Notes: a model not told the origin generated them from the sequence alone. DNA of 44,364 bases from Elusimicrobiota bacterium (GCA_040757695.1 JBFLWK010000014.1:1-44364), one strand, 5' to 3'. Counted from the stretch's first letter, positions 24,434 to 33,094 are shown. Numbers and translations are program-made.

Positions 24434-26518
24434 ATGAAAAAAAATTTGCTTGACAAAAAAGCACCCAGCCAAATTTTATATTTCGCTATTGTTGTTTGCC
24501 CGCTTGTTTTCTTCACGAATGTCACAAGAAACCCGTATATTATTCAAGGCACAATCTTACACATCTGTTTACTATTGATTTTTGGATTATTCATTTTTCA
24601 ATCACTTAAAAACGGAAAAATTATTTTCTATAGAACCCGACTGGATTTACCGATACTGATTTTTTTGGGCTTTACAATTGTTACATTTATCAGGGCACTA
24701 TTGTGCAGTGCTGATGTTGCAGGTTTCGGGAAAATACCCGGGTTCACAACCGCTACATGGTCAGAAGGTCTAAGGAATAATCTGTATATTTTAATTAACT
24801 GCGTTCTTGTGTATTATGTTGCGGTTAATTTTATCAGAGATGAAAAGTCAATAAGAAAAGTTTTATTTCTTTCTTTTGTTGTCTCGTTTCTTGCAAGTGT
24901 TTATGCGATTTTGCAGTATTTTGACCTTGAGCCAATCTGGCAGCAGACAATTAACCCGTATAGTATGAAACGGTGTGTCTCTACTTTCGGCAATCCCGTT
25001 TTTATATCCAGTTTTTTGGTTATAATGGTCCCGCTTTCAGTTGTTTCGTTTATTCAGGCAAAATCAAATTATTCCAGATTTTTATATATAGCGTTATCTG
25101 TATTAATGATTTTAGCGCTTATTACAACAATGGCGAGATCTTCATGGCTTGGACTTTTTGTAGCATTCATTTTTGTTGCAGGTGTGTTTAAGCAAAAAAT
25201 TATCAAATATAAAAAATGGTTACTGTGCGCTGGTATAAGTATATTTCTGGTTTTGTTAATACCGTCCAGATGGCAGATCGAGACAAAACCCTTTGGTTTT
25301 TATGCGTTTGACCGCGCATCCAGTATATTCAGTGTAGAGAAAGCGGGTCCTGCGGTCTATCAGCGGGTTCTGATATGGCTTTCTGCCTGGGATATCTCAA
25401 AACGGAATCCTGTATTAGGAAGTGGCTGGGGATTGTTTGAGATGCTGTTCCCGTTTTATCAGCAACGATATTTAATCCATCCGAAGTTAACACAGCGAAC
25501 CCATGCTAATAATGCCCATAATGTTTTTTTAGAGAATCTTTCACAGATAGGAATCGTCGGGCTGGGGATGTTTTTATGGCTTATTTATTGTATTGTAAAA
25601 TTCGGACTGTATCAGATTAACAATCTAAAGAACGAATTCCAGAAGATAATTGCGATTGGTATTTTTGCAGGTGTGATTGGAATGCTCGTTGATAATATAG
25701 TGAATGTAACTTTATACTTTATAATACCCGGCTTTTTCTTTTGGATGAATTTAGGAATTTTAGCAGGGCTTGGTGGCGGCGGCACATCTGAAAAAAAAAT
25801 AATCAACCATAGCTTACTTTCCAAAATAGTTTCTTTAATTTTAATCGTGCTCTCAATTTTGCTTATCCGCCTGTATATCAGAACATTTTTTGCTGAAAAA
25901 AATTATTTTACCGGCTTTAAACTCGCTAAGAAACAAAATACACCGATAGAGCAGGCAATACCATATTTAGAAAAAGCACACCAACTTCATCGGCTTGAAG
26001 TTAACAACAACTACGAACTCGGGAATGCATATGCGAGAATGGCTGCGCAGTTCAGACACCTGAATGCAATTTCGCAGGCGGAAGAATACCAAAAAAAAGC
26101 GCTCTGGGCGTATAACGAAGCACTGGCAGCCAATCCCGGATATGATGAGATTTATTTTAATAAAGCAACTATCCTTGCACAACGAAAAGAGTTTGACGGT
26201 GAAGACGGTGCGCTTGTAAATTATCAACGAGCAGTTTTTATCAATCCGTTTTCGTTAGATGCAATAATGGGGCTCGGGAATGTCTATCTGTTTTCAGAAA
26301 AATATGAGCCAGCAAGGAATCTTTACCGTCGGGCAACCATACTCAGTCCATCTAACAAAGATATATGGAATAATCTCGGCTATGTCAGTATGAAACTGAA
26401 CCGGATTGACGACGCAAAAAAATGTTATCAGAAAGCACTCGCAATTGACCCTAATTTTGAACTTGCCCGCCGAAATCTTGCTAATATAAGTGCTCTACCA
26501 AAAAATAAAAAAGAATAG
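24434..26518 (+). CDS. O-antigen ligase/polymerase-like membrane protein with TPR tail (copy 2)
   Basis: This 694-residue paralogue of the preceding gene has hydrophobic segments through about residue 490, with STFGNPVFISSFLVIMVPL, GSGWGLFEMLFP and HANNAHNVFLENLSQIGIVG matching the Wzy_C core. TPR repeats fill the C-terminal 200 residues (KDIWNNLGYVSMKLNRIDDA, KCYQKALAIDPNFELARRNL). The pair is probably co-translated and acts in the inner membrane with the TPR region exposed to bind partners. No glycosyltransferases are adjacent, so the target glycan cannot be inferred. Confidence 0.85.
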   Translation: MKKNLLDKKAPSQILYFAIVVCPLVFFTNVTRNPYIIQGTILHICLLLIFGLFIFQSLKNGKIIFYRTRLDLPILIFLGFTIVTFIRALLCSADVAGFGKIPGFTTATWSEGLRNNLYILINCVLVYYVAVNFIRDEKSIRKVLFLSFVVSFLASVYAILQYFDLEPIWQQTINPYSMKRCVSTFGNPVFISSFLVIMVPLSVVSFIQAKSNYSRFLYIALSVLMILALITTMARSSWLGLFVAFIFVAGVFKQKIIKYKKWLLCAGISIFLVLLIPSRWQIETKPFGFYAFDRASSIFSVEKAGPAVYQRVLIWLSAWDISKRNPVLGSGWGLFEMLFPFYQQRYLIHPKLTQRTHANNAHNVFLENLSQIGIVGLGMFLWLIYCIVKFGLYQINNLKNEFQKIIAIGIFAGVIGMLVDNIVNVTLYFIIPGFFFWMNLGILAGLGGGGTSEKKIINHSLLSKIVSLILIVLSILLIRLYIRTFFAEKNYFTGFKLAKKQNTPIEQAIPYLEKAHQLHRLEVNNNYELGNAYARMAAQFRHLNAISQAEEYQKKALWAYNEALAANPGYDEIYFNKATILAQRKEFDGEDGALVNYQRAVFINPFSLDAIMGLGNVYLFSEKYEPARNLYRRATILSPSNKDIWNNLGYVSMKLNRIDDAKKCYQKALAIDPNFELARRNLANISALPKNKKE

Positions 26519-26542
26519 TTTAAGCCCCCCCCATCCCCCCAC

Positions 26543-26570
26543 TTGTTTTTTCTAAGAAATTTAGTATAAT
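26543..26570 (+). promoter_or_regulatory. promoter giving a leaderless DUF502 mRNA
   Basis: TTGTTT (26543-26548), a 16-bp spacer and TATAAT (26565-26570). The ATG at 26579 is only 8 nt after the -10 box, so transcription would start at or next to the start codon. No Shine-Dalgarno sequence precedes it. Confidence 0.6.
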
Positions 26571-26578
26571 AATACTGT

Positions 26579-27199
26579 ATGAAAAAATACTTCTTAACAG
26601 GGCTCGTTATTATCCTGCCGTTTTTTCTTACGCTTTACATCATCTGGCTTGTATTCAAGATTGTGGGCAGATTTTTTACACCAGTATTCACAAATATTTT
26701 TGAAACATTTGTTCCACTTAAAATCCCATACTTTGCAATAACTTTTATAAGCGCTATTGTTACACTTTTTTTGATATGGTTAATCGGGCTTATTGCATCC
26801 AATTTTATCGGCAAGAAATTATTTCATCAAATTGAATCTATTCTTTTAAAAATACCGATGGCACGCGGACTCTATGACGCAATAAAAAAACTTACAAAGG
26901 TTTTTTTTGTAGGTACAACAACCTTTCAAAGAGTTGTCCTGATAGAATATCCGCGGAAGGGGATATATTCTGTTGCGTTTATTACTGCAGAAGCGATGGG
27001 CGAAATTCAGGAATTGACAAAAGAAGAAGTAATCAATGTATTTATACCGTCTACACCTAATCCGACAACAGGATATTTCTTGCTAGTACCAAAATCGGAT
27101 ATTATTCCACTCAAAATGTCGGTTGATGATGCAATGAAACTGATAATTTCCGGCGGGATTGTTGTACCGCCATCTTCCCCAAAAAAATCAAATGAATGA
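26579..27199 (+). CDS. DUF502-family membrane protein
   Basis: This 206-residue protein has two strong transmembrane segments near residues 5-28 and 48-78. The signatures PMARGLYDAIKKLTKVF and VVLIEYPRKGIYSVAFIT are followed by VFIPSTPNPTTGYFLLVPKSD, which define DUF502. Function is unknown in bacteria, and the C-terminal half is a soluble domain. The end overlaps the start of the histidine kinase gene by 8 nt, suggesting that the kinase may sense through or report on this membrane protein (inference). Confidence 0.88.
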   Translation: MKKYFLTGLVIILPFFLTLYIIWLVFKIVGRFFTPVFTNIFETFVPLKIPYFAITFISAIVTLFLIWLIGLIASNFIGKKLFHQIESILLKIPMARGLYDAIKKLTKVFFVGTTTFQRVVLIEYPRKGIYSVAFITAEAMGEIQELTKEEVINVFIPSTPNPTTGYFLLVPKSDIIPLKMSVDDAMKLIISGGIVVPPSSPKKSNE

Positions 27200-28742
27200 C
27201 AAATTTCTGCTTTTATTAGATGCTAACAGGATTCTTAACTCTACGCTTGATATAAAAAAACTGCTTACCATTATATTAGAACTTGCCAGTAGGGTTGTTA
27301 ATGCAGAAGCATCCTCGCTTCTGTTGATTGACGAACAGACAGGCGAACTTTATTTTGATGTTGCAATTGGTGAGAAGGCAGATGAGATAAAACGGATTCG
27401 GCTGAAACCTGGCGAAGGAGTCGCCGGCTGGTGTGCTGCCTACAACAGGTCTGTAATAGTTGAGGATGTAACAAAAGACCCGCGATGGACCCGACGGTCT
27501 GACGATACTTCCGGGTTTGTGACAAAATCAATTATATGTGTGCCGATGCGGTACAAGGGCAGGGTTTTAGGTGTAATTGAAGGTATAAATCCGATTGGTA
27601 AAGCGTTTTTTACAGACGATGACCTGCCGGTCTTAGAAGCGTTTGCAAACCAGACAGCAGTTGCATTAGAAAACGCGCGGCTTTTTACAAAATTAACTCA
27701 AGAACGAGAAAAAATTGCAGCTGCGTTTGATGGTATGACCGAAGCAGTTTTTGTAACCGACAGAGAAGGTGTGATAACTCAATCAAATATGGCTGCCTGT
27801 AAATTAATAGATAAAAAAGATATTAACGGCAGTTTGTTTGAAAAAGTAATGACAGAATCTGAATTCAGTATCCCGGCTGGTTTCTTACAGTTTGATGAAA
27901 GAATAAAAGTTTTTGAAATTACAAAAAAAACAAGAAAACAAATATTCCTTAACTGTGTAGCCACAAAAATCGTTAACGACCGCGCTGAAACTACTGGCTA
28001 TATTTTTGTAATCAGGGATATTACAGACGAGAAAAAAGAAGAATTCGTAAAACGGACATTCTTATCGCTTATCTCACATAAACTTAAAACACCACTTGTA
28101 ACAATCAGCGGTTATCTGCCAATGTTGTTAGCGGAGGATTCACTCATCTTGAAGCCGTCAATTAAAAAAGCGCTTGAAGCGATGAAAAGCCAGAGTAACC
28201 GTCTGGTCGGGCTGGTTACGGATTTGCTGAGATATACAGTAATAGAAACCGAAGCACTTGAACTTGACAGAAAGAAAATTTCAGTTGAACAACTTGTTGC
28301 TGAAACACTCGGTATAATGAAAGAAAAAATGAAAGATGCTAAAATTGAGGTTGTTAGTTTATCAGAACTTGGCGAGGTATTTGTTGATACAGACAAAATG
28401 AAAGAAGCGCTCGGTTGCATTTTAGAAAATGCTGTAAAATTTAATAAAGTAGGGGATAGTGAAGGTGCTGAAAAAATTGTGAAAATATCCGGCGAGTTGC
28501 AAACCGATGCGGTTGCTATAAGTATTGAAGATAATAGTGTTGGTATACCACTTGCTGAACAGGAAAAAATTTTTGATAAATTCTATCAGATAGAAGAATC
28601 ATTTACGGGTCAGGTTGCCGGCGCAGGTCTCGGATTGCCACTCGCCAAACGAATTGTAGAAGCCCATAATGGCAGCATAAATGTTAATTCCAAAGTTGGT
28701 GTAGGTTCTACATTCACCGTAAAAATCCCCAGATTTATCTGA
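27192..28742 (+). CDS. GAF-PAS sensor histidine kinase
   Basis: This soluble histidine kinase of about 516 residues has a GAF domain at residues 5-160 (ANRILNSTLDIKKLL, AEASSLLLIDEQTGEL, LKPGEGVAGW, FANQTAVALENARLF), then PAS at about 175-285. The H-box is FLSLISHKLKTPLVTISGYL, and the ATPase N, G1 and G2 boxes are LENAVKFN, DNSVGIP and GAGLGLPLAKRIV. No membrane segment is present. No response regulator is adjacent, so it is an orphan here. The ATG at 27192 overlaps the DUF502 stop (ATGAATGA). Its own stop overlaps the convergent pfkB-family gene by 8 nt. Confidence 0.92.
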   Translation: MNDKFLLLLDANRILNSTLDIKKLLTIILELASRVVNAEASSLLLIDEQTGELYFDVAIGEKADEIKRIRLKPGEGVAGWCAAYNRSVIVEDVTKDPRWTRRSDDTSGFVTKSIICVPMRYKGRVLGVIEGINPIGKAFFTDDDLPVLEAFANQTAVALENARLFTKLTQEREKIAAAFDGMTEAVFVTDREGVITQSNMAACKLIDKKDINGSLFEKVMTESEFSIPAGFLQFDERIKVFEITKKTRKQIFLNCVATKIVNDRAETTGYIFVIRDITDEKKEEFVKRTFLSLISHKLKTPLVTISGYLPMLLAEDSLILKPSIKKALEAMKSQSNRLVGLVTDLLRYTVIETEALELDRKKISVEQLVAETLGIMKEKMKDAKIEVVSLSELGEVFVDTDKMKEALGCILENAVKFNKVGDSEGAEKIVKISGELQTDAVAISIEDNSVGIPLAEQEKIFDKFYQIEESFTGQVAGAGLGLPLAKRIVEAHNGSINVNSKVGVGSTFTVKIPRFI

Positions 28743-29640
28743 AGTGTGTGATTTGTTTGAATTTTTTGTAACGGGATTGGATTTCAGCAGGTTTTAATCG
28801 TTTCATTCTTTCTAACGAAAAATCTTCTACATTAAAAGATGCCATAACACTGCCATAAATTACCGCGCATCTTAAATCATACTCGGTAGGTTTTTTATTT
28901 AATTTTGCCAGCCAGCCAAAAAAACCGCCTGCAAAAGTATCGCCTGCACCCGTCGGGTCAAAAACCTCTTCAAGTGGATATGCAGGCGCAGAAAAAAAAT
29001 TTTGTTTAGAAAACAAAAGAGAACCATGCTCACCCTTTTTTATTACAACATACTTTGGTCCATAGTCAAGAATAATCCTGCCTGCTTTTATCAGTGATGG
29101 TTGTTCTGTAAGAAGTCGTGCCTCACCATCATTGATTACAAAAATATCAATTTTTGATAGTAGGTTTAATAACGATTGTTTTTTTAGTTTTATCCAGAGG
29201 TTCATAGAATCCGCCGCAACAAATTTTGGTTTTTTTATTTGCGATAAAACATCCATCTGTAAATCAGGGTCTATATTAGCAAGAAAAACATAATCGGTAT
29301 TTTTGTAAGAATCAGGGATTTCAGGCTTGAATGTTTCAAATACATTGAGGCAGGTTGAAACTGTTTTTGCCTCATTCATATCATACTCGTAAAAACCACT
29401 CCATCTGAATGTTTTACCATCTGTAATTTGAAGTCCATCAAGATTTATATTTCGTTTCTTAAAAAGTTCCAGATACTCCTCTGGGAAATCAGAGCCAACA
29501 ACAGCAACAATCCTGACATCAGTAAAAAAACTTGCCGAATAGGAAAAATAAGTCGCAGAACCACCGAGTATATCTCGCTTTTTACCGAACGGCGTTTTTA
29601 CCGAATCAAGCGCAACCGAACCTACAACAAGAATGGACAT
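28735..29640 (-). CDS. PfkB-family sugar/nucleoside kinase
   Basis: This 301-residue ribokinase-fold kinase has the N-terminal VVGSVALDSVKTPFG, the glycine pair GGSATYFSYSAS, and the C-terminal catalytic and anion-hole motif DPTGAGDTFAGGFFGWLAK. It lacks the features that identify a specific substrate, though its arrangement resembles archaeal and deep-branching adenosine- or ribokinase-like members. Given the nucleoside-salvage genes at 31-34 kb, a nucleoside substrate is a fair guess but unproven. A repeat-filled leader lies upstream. Confidence 0.85.
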   Translation of the reverse strand: MSILVVGSVALDSVKTPFGKKRDILGGSATYFSYSASFFTDVRIVAVVGSDFPEEYLELFKKRNINLDGLQITDGKTFRWSGFYEYDMNEAKTVSTCLNVFETFKPEIPDSYKNTDYVFLANIDPDLQMDVLSQIKKPKFVAADSMNLWIKLKKQSLLNLLSKIDIFVINDGEARLLTEQPSLIKAGRIILDYGPKYVVIKKGEHGSLLFSKQNFFSAPAYPLEEVFDPTGAGDTFAGGFFGWLAKLNKKPTEYDLRCAVIYGSVMASFNVEDFSLERMKRLKPAEIQSRYKKFKQITHFR

Positions 29641-29745
29641 GATTGAACCAGAGATTAAGAGATTGAGAGATTAGGAAATTAGGGTTAGGTGCATTCCAAT
29701 CTTCCAATCACCTAATCTTTAATTTCTGTTCTCTATTCTCTGCCT
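29641..29745. repeat. 8-bp degenerate array with inverted partner
   Basis: AGAGATTA, AGAGATTG, AGAGATTA, GGAAATTA (about 29653-29684) are followed by partly complementary TTCCAATC and AATCTTTAATTTC units. The unit is related to the GAATTAGA tract at the smpB 3' end. Confidence 0.6.
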
Positions 29746-29749
29746 TTAC

Positions 29750-29831
29750 TGGGCGCGAGAGGATTTGAACCTCCACGGTGTTATCCACAGCGTCCTGAGC
29801 GCTGCGCGTCTGCCAGTTCCGCCACGCGCCC
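29750..29831 (-). tRNA. tRNA-Leu (anticodon CAG)
   Basis: Read on the minus strand, the acceptor GGGCGCG (29825-29831) pairs with CGCGCCC (29751-29757), with discriminator A. The anticodon stem CAGCG/CGCTG encloses CTCAGGA, so the anticodon is CAG. A long variable arm (class II) and GGTTCAAATCC T-arm confirm leucine identity. The 3' CCA is not encoded. It is transcribed from the minus-strand promoter at 29887-29915. Confidence 0.95.
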
Positions 29832-29839
29832 GGAAAAAC

Positions 29840-29874
29840 AGTGATAAGTGAATAGTTATTAGTGATTAGTAACT
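29840..29874. repeat. 7-bp array (AGTGATT)n in the tRNA leader
   Basis: AGTGATA, AGTGAAT, AGTTATT, AGTGATT, AGTAACT are five degenerate heptamers between the tRNA-Leu promoter and the tRNA. Confidence 0.75.
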
Positions 29875-29886
29875 AAAACCAAAAAT

Positions 29887-29915
29887 ATTTTACTATAAAA
29901 TTCATAAATAGTCAA
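29887..29915 (-). promoter_or_regulatory. promoter of tRNA-Leu
   Basis: On the minus strand TTGACT (29910-29915), a 17-bp spacer and TAAAAT (29887-29892). Its -35 box directly abuts the -35 box of the divergent smpB promoter. Confidence 0.7.
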
Positions 29916-29944
29916 TTGAAAAATTATTCAGAATTTGGTAAAAT
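29916..29944 (+). promoter_or_regulatory. promoter giving a leaderless smpB mRNA
   Basis: TTGAAA (29916-29921), 17 bp, TAAAAT (29939-29944). The ATG at 29952 is 7 nt after the -10 box and lacks a Shine-Dalgarno sequence. Confidence 0.7.
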
Positions 29945-29951
29945 TAATATA

Positions 29952-30395
29952 ATGAACAAAAAAATCATTGCAACCAACAGAAAAGCATATTTTAATTACG
30001 AACTGCTTGAAAAATATGAAGCGGGTATTTCACTTTTAGGTAGCGAAGTGAAATCAATCCGGGCAGGACATATTGATATTAAAAATGGCTATATCAACAT
30101 TGAAAAAGGCGAATTTTTTTTGTATAATATAAATATATTGCCTTATAAACAACTTTCAGACAAAAAATACAACCCATTAAGACCCAGAAAATTATTACTA
30201 CACCGACGAGAAATAAAGAAACTGCAAGAAAAAATCGCTATCAAAGGGTTTGCAATTATTCCAACTGAGGTCTATTTCAGAAACGGGCTGGTCAAAGTTG
30301 AAATATCTGTTGCAAAAGGCAAAAAACTTTGGGATAAACGAGCAGTAATTAAAGAAAGGGAAATAAAAAAGAGAATTAGAGAATTAGAGAATTAG
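29952..30395 (+). CDS. smpB: SsrA-binding protein SmpB
   Basis: This 147-residue tmRNA partner is needed for trans-translation rescue of stalled ribosomes. It contains the SmpB signatures NRKAYFNYELLEKYEAGISL, GSEVKSIRAG, YNINILPY and KLLLHRREIKKL, and the basic tail that enters the ribosome. I chose the ATG at 29952 because upstream codons fall inside the promoter. The last codons (IRELEN) are written by a GAATTAGA tandem repeat that continues past the stop. ssrA follows 50 bp downstream. Confidence 0.95.
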   Translation: MNKKIIATNRKAYFNYELLEKYEAGISLLGSEVKSIRAGHIDIKNGYINIEKGEFFLYNINILPYKQLSDKKYNPLRPRKLLLHRREIKKLQEKIAIKGFAIIPTEVYFRNGLVKVEISVAKGKKLWDKRAVIKEREIKKRIRELEN

Positions 30396-30441
30396 AAATG
30401 GCGAAAGCATTTTACTAATTCGCTAATAACTAATTGGCTAA
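30373..30441. repeat. 8-bp (GAATTAGA)n then 7-bp array across the smpB 3' end
   Basis: Three copies of GAATTAGA (30373-30396) form the last codons and stop of smpB. They are followed by the heptamers ACTAATT, CGCTAAT, AACTAAT, TGGCTAA (30414-30441) just before ssrA. Confidence 0.7.
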
Positions 30442-30445
30442 AATT

Positions 30446-30805
30446 GGGGGTGAACAGGGCTCGACGGGGATATTTGACTGATGTAGCGGCAGGCCGCAGT
30501 TGACCGAAAGGCTGCGTAAAAAATCGGTCATACAAAAATAACTGCCGTTTATACACCGGTAGTTGCCTACGCATAATTGCGTAAGCCGCCTGCCTAACCT
30601 TTTTCTGTGAGGTTGGGGTGAGGTGTTATAAAAGCAGAATAGTTTTCGGCATTGTCGTTGTACCGAAAGCGAAACCTTAAACGACTGGCTGTCAGATATT
30701 TTGTCAGTGGAAGTTTTTGGCAGCGAGAACAAAACACTGACTATGCTTGTAGAAGCCGTTAGGCGTTATCTTCGGACGCGGGTTCGATTCCCGCCACCTC
30801 CACCA
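30446..30805 (+). ncRNA. ssrA: tmRNA
   Basis: This 360-nt transfer-messenger RNA has the tRNA-like ends GGGGGTGAACAGGGCTCGAC at the 5' side and GGTTCGATTCCCGCCACCTC plus CACCA at the 3' side. The 7-bp acceptor pairs fully (one G-U), and CCA is encoded. The tag reading frame is not certain. One frame ends PVVAYA before TAA at 30574, and another ends LRIIA before TAA at 30582. The first looks more like a degradation tag with its small hydrophobic end. smpB lies directly upstream, an arrangement common in bacteria. Confidence 0.95.
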
Positions 30806-30813
30806 GAAAGGCA

Positions 30814-30841
30814 GGTAAAAGGTTAAAGGTGAAAGGTCCAA
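30814..30841. repeat. 7-bp array (GGTTAAA)n
   Basis: GGTAAAA, GGTTAAA, GGTGAAA and GGTCCAA lie immediately after the tmRNA. The rest of the gap up to 30961 contains CACAGAAACACTGAAAA- and TTCGTG-type dispersed repeat sequence and no gene. Confidence 0.7.
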
Positions 30842-30961
30842 GGGAGCGGTAATAGGTAAGTTTTACCACAGAAACACTGAAAAAAATTATTTCGTGATTT
30901 CGCGCTTTCGTGGTTAAATTTATGCGTTTTCAGCAAAACTGAACTGTTACAGGGAGTAAAA

Positions 30962-32221
30962 ATGGATATTATTATCAAAAATGCAAAGTTGGAAAATGGA
31001 AAAATTGTTGATATTGGAATTAAGAAAGGTAAAATTGTAGAAATCAAGTCCGAAGTCCGATGTCCAAAGTCCGATGTCCAAATCATTGATGCAAAGAGAA
31101 ATCTTGTCACACCTACTTTTATTGACTCACATATTCATCTGGATAAATGTCTTATTAGCGATTCTATTCCTAAAAATATTACAGGCACACTTAAGGAATC
31201 AATAGAACTTACTTGGGCAAGAAAGAAAAGATATACAGTGAATGATATTGTTGAGAGAGCAAGTAAAGTTATTGACTGGCATATTCTGCACGGCTCAACT
31301 ATTATAAGAACACATGTTGATGTTGATACTATTGGTAAGTTAATGCCATTGAAAGGGCTTCTTGCAACTCGTGAAAAATATAGAGGCATTGTTGATTTAG
31401 AAATTGTTGCATTCCCACAGGAAGGAATTTTGCAGGATGAAGGCACTGAAGAACTTATGTATCAGGCGATGGAATCAGGTGCAGATGTCGTCGGTGGGAT
31501 GCCACATAACGAAATGACTGACGAAGATGGTAGAAGGCATATAGATATCTGTTTTGAGATTGCAAAAAAATTTAATTGTGATATTGATATGCATATTGAT
31601 GAAACAGATGACCCGAATTCACGGTGTCTCCAATATCTTTGTTGGAAAACAATCAAAGAAAAATATCAAGCTCGGGTGACTGCCGGACATACTTGTGCGC
31701 TCGCAGCTTATAACGATTATTACGCTGTGAAAGTTATTGACTGGGTAAAAAAAGCAGGTATCAATATGATAACAAATCCAGTCACAAATTTGATGATAGA
31801 AGGTCGGCTTGATAAACAGCCAATCCGTCGGGGGACAACGCGTATAAACGAACTGATTACTGCAGGTGTTAATGTTTCTTACGGACAGGACTGCGTCAAG
31901 GATACGTTCTATCCTACTTGGGGACATGGCGATATGCTTGAATGCGGATTGGTTACAGCACACGCTGCGCAATTCACACAGGTGGAACAAGTAAATTATC
32001 TTTACAAAATGATAACAGAAAACGCTGCAAAAATTTTGCGGCTGAAAGATTACGGGATTGCTGTTAGCAAAACCGCAAACTTGAATATCGTTGATGCAAA
32101 GACAATCCCGGAAATGTTCAGAACACAAGCCGACCGCCTTTATGTAATAAGAAAAGGAAAAATTATTGCCACCACAGAGATACGGAGAACACTGAAAATA
32201 CCGACAGGATTTACAGGATAA
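30962..32221 (+). CDS. cytosine-deaminase-like amidohydrolase
   Basis: This 419-residue amidohydrolase of the CodA/isoguanine deaminase group has metal and catalytic motifs FIDSHIHLDKCL, TIIRTHVDVD, DIDMHIDETDDPN, TAGHTCALA and VSYGQDCVKDTF. The length matches CodA. It would hydrolytically deaminate a pyrimidine or purine-like base. Two repeat intrusions are visible. A five-copy heptamer array (31046-31080) encodes SEVRCPKSDV in the N-terminal beta-sandwich. The last residues TTEIRRTLKIPTGFTG are translated from CACAGAGATACGGAGAACAC- and CAGGATTTACAGG-type repeats. The neighbouring cyclase and uridine phosphorylase suggest base and nucleoside salvage or degradation. Confidence 0.85.
   Translation: MDIIIKNAKLENGKIVDIGIKKGKIVEIKSEVRCPKSDVQIIDAKRNLVTPTFIDSHIHLDKCLISDSIPKNITGTLKESIELTWARKKRYTVNDIVERASKVIDWHILHGSTIIRTHVDVDTIGKLMPLKGLLATREKYRGIVDLEIVAFPQEGILQDEGTEELMYQAMESGADVVGGMPHNEMTDEDGRRHIDICFEIAKKFNCDIDMHIDETDDPNSRCLQYLCWKTIKEKYQARVTAGHTCALAAYNDYYAVKVIDWVKKAGINMITNPVTNLMIEGRLDKQPIRRGTTRINELITAGVNVSYGQDCVKDTFYPTWGHGDMLECGLVTAHAAQFTQVEQVNYLYKMITENAAKILRLKDYGIAVSKTANLNIVDAKTIPEMFRTQADRLYVIRKGKIIATTEIRRTLKIPTGFTG
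31046..31080. repeat. 7-bp array (AAGTCCG/ATGTCCA)n inside the amidohydrolase gene
   Basis: AAGTCCG, AAGTCCG, ATGTCCA, AAGTCCG, ATGTCCA give five exact 7-bp units, 35 bp in frame. Confidence 0.9.
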
Positions 32222-32250
32222 AAGAATTAAAATCCTGTAAATCCAGTCAA
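32203..32250. repeat. CAGGATTTACAGG-type inverted repeat over the amidohydrolase stop
   Basis: GACAGGATTTACAGGAT pairs with ATCCTGTAAATCC across an A-rich loop. It contains the stop codon and provides the last residues of the protein. Confidence 0.7.
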
Positions 32251-32259
32251 AAGAAATAG

Positions 32260-32308
32260 CCAAAATTCCAATGCGGGTTTGGAATTTTGGAATTTGGAAT
32301 TTAGAATT
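32260..32308. repeat. hairpin plus 7-bp array (TGGAATT)n
   Basis: CCAAAATTCCA is complementary to TGGAATTTTGG across an 8-9 nt loop. It is followed by heptamers GGAATTT, TGGAATT, TGGAATT, TAGAATT (32281-32308) and then a G9 tract used as a Shine-Dalgarno sequence. Confidence 0.7.
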
Positions 32309-32329
32309 TGCCGTTAATTGGGGGGGGGT

Positions 32330-33094
32330 ATGAAACTTTATGATTTGACACAGCCGCTGTCACATTTAACACCTGCATGGCCGACTTACGAGCCGTTGCA
32401 AATTAAATTTTTCAAGCGGCTTGCACCAAATGGCGCAAATGGACAAATTATTACAACCAGCAACCATGTAGGCACACATCTTGACGGCTCACTTCATTTC
32501 TGTACACACGGAAGAGATATTGCCTCAATTCCGCTTGAAGAACTTTATGGTGAGGCAGCAGTTGTGGATTTATCCGATATTGCAGAGGACTACGGGATTT
32601 ACACATCAAAAGATATTGAAAAACGGGTTGAAGTAAAAGAGCGAGATATTTTAATTATCAATACGGGTTATCACAGATATGCTTGGGACCAGCCCGAAGC
32701 GGACGAGGTTCGCTATATGGTGAAACATCCGGGACCGACGATGGAATTTGCAGAATGGTGCAAAAAGAAAAAATTGAAATGGCTCGGCGTTGACTGCGGA
32801 AGCGCCGACCACCCGATGAATACGAAAATCAGAGAATGGATGCCGAAACAGGCGAAGGAATGCGAAGCATACTTTCAGAAAAAATTTAAGAAATCAATTG
32901 ACGATATTTTTCCATCTGACCACTATCAATTAATGCATATTGTTCTGTTTCCTTTGGATATAATTCATGCCGAAAATCTGGGTGGAGAAATAGATAAGTT
33001 TAAAAATAAAAGAACCACCGTCGGCTGTTTCCCATGGCGGTTCGTTGGCGGAGAATCGTCAATCTGCAGAATTGTGGCATTTGAGAAAACTTAA
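32330..33094 (+). CDS. cyclase-family hydrolase (kynurenine-formamidase-like)
   Basis: This protein of about 254 residues belongs to the metal-dependent cyclase family. It has DLTQPLSHLTPAWPTYEP at the N-terminus, the metal motif SNHVGTHLDGSLHF (HxGTHxD) and later LGVDCGSADHP and HIVLFPLDIIHAENL. Family members hydrolyse amides or lactam-like rings (arylformamides, isatin, carbapenem-like compounds). Beside a base deaminase and uridine phosphorylase it may open or hydrolyse a pyrimidine- or purine-derived ring (inference). I prefer the ATG at 32330 behind a run of nine G; the TTG at 32318 would be inside that tract. Confidence 0.82.
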   Translation: MKLYDLTQPLSHLTPAWPTYEPLQIKFFKRLAPNGANGQIITTSNHVGTHLDGSLHFCTHGRDIASIPLEELYGEAAVVDLSDIAEDYGIYTSKDIEKRVEVKERDILIINTGYHRYAWDQPEADEVRYMVKHPGPTMEFAEWCKKKKLKWLGVDCGSADHPMNTKIREWMPKQAKECEAYFQKKFKKSIDDIFPSDHYQLMHIVLFPLDIIHAENLGGEIDKFKNKRTTVGCFPWRFVGGESSICRIVAFEKT

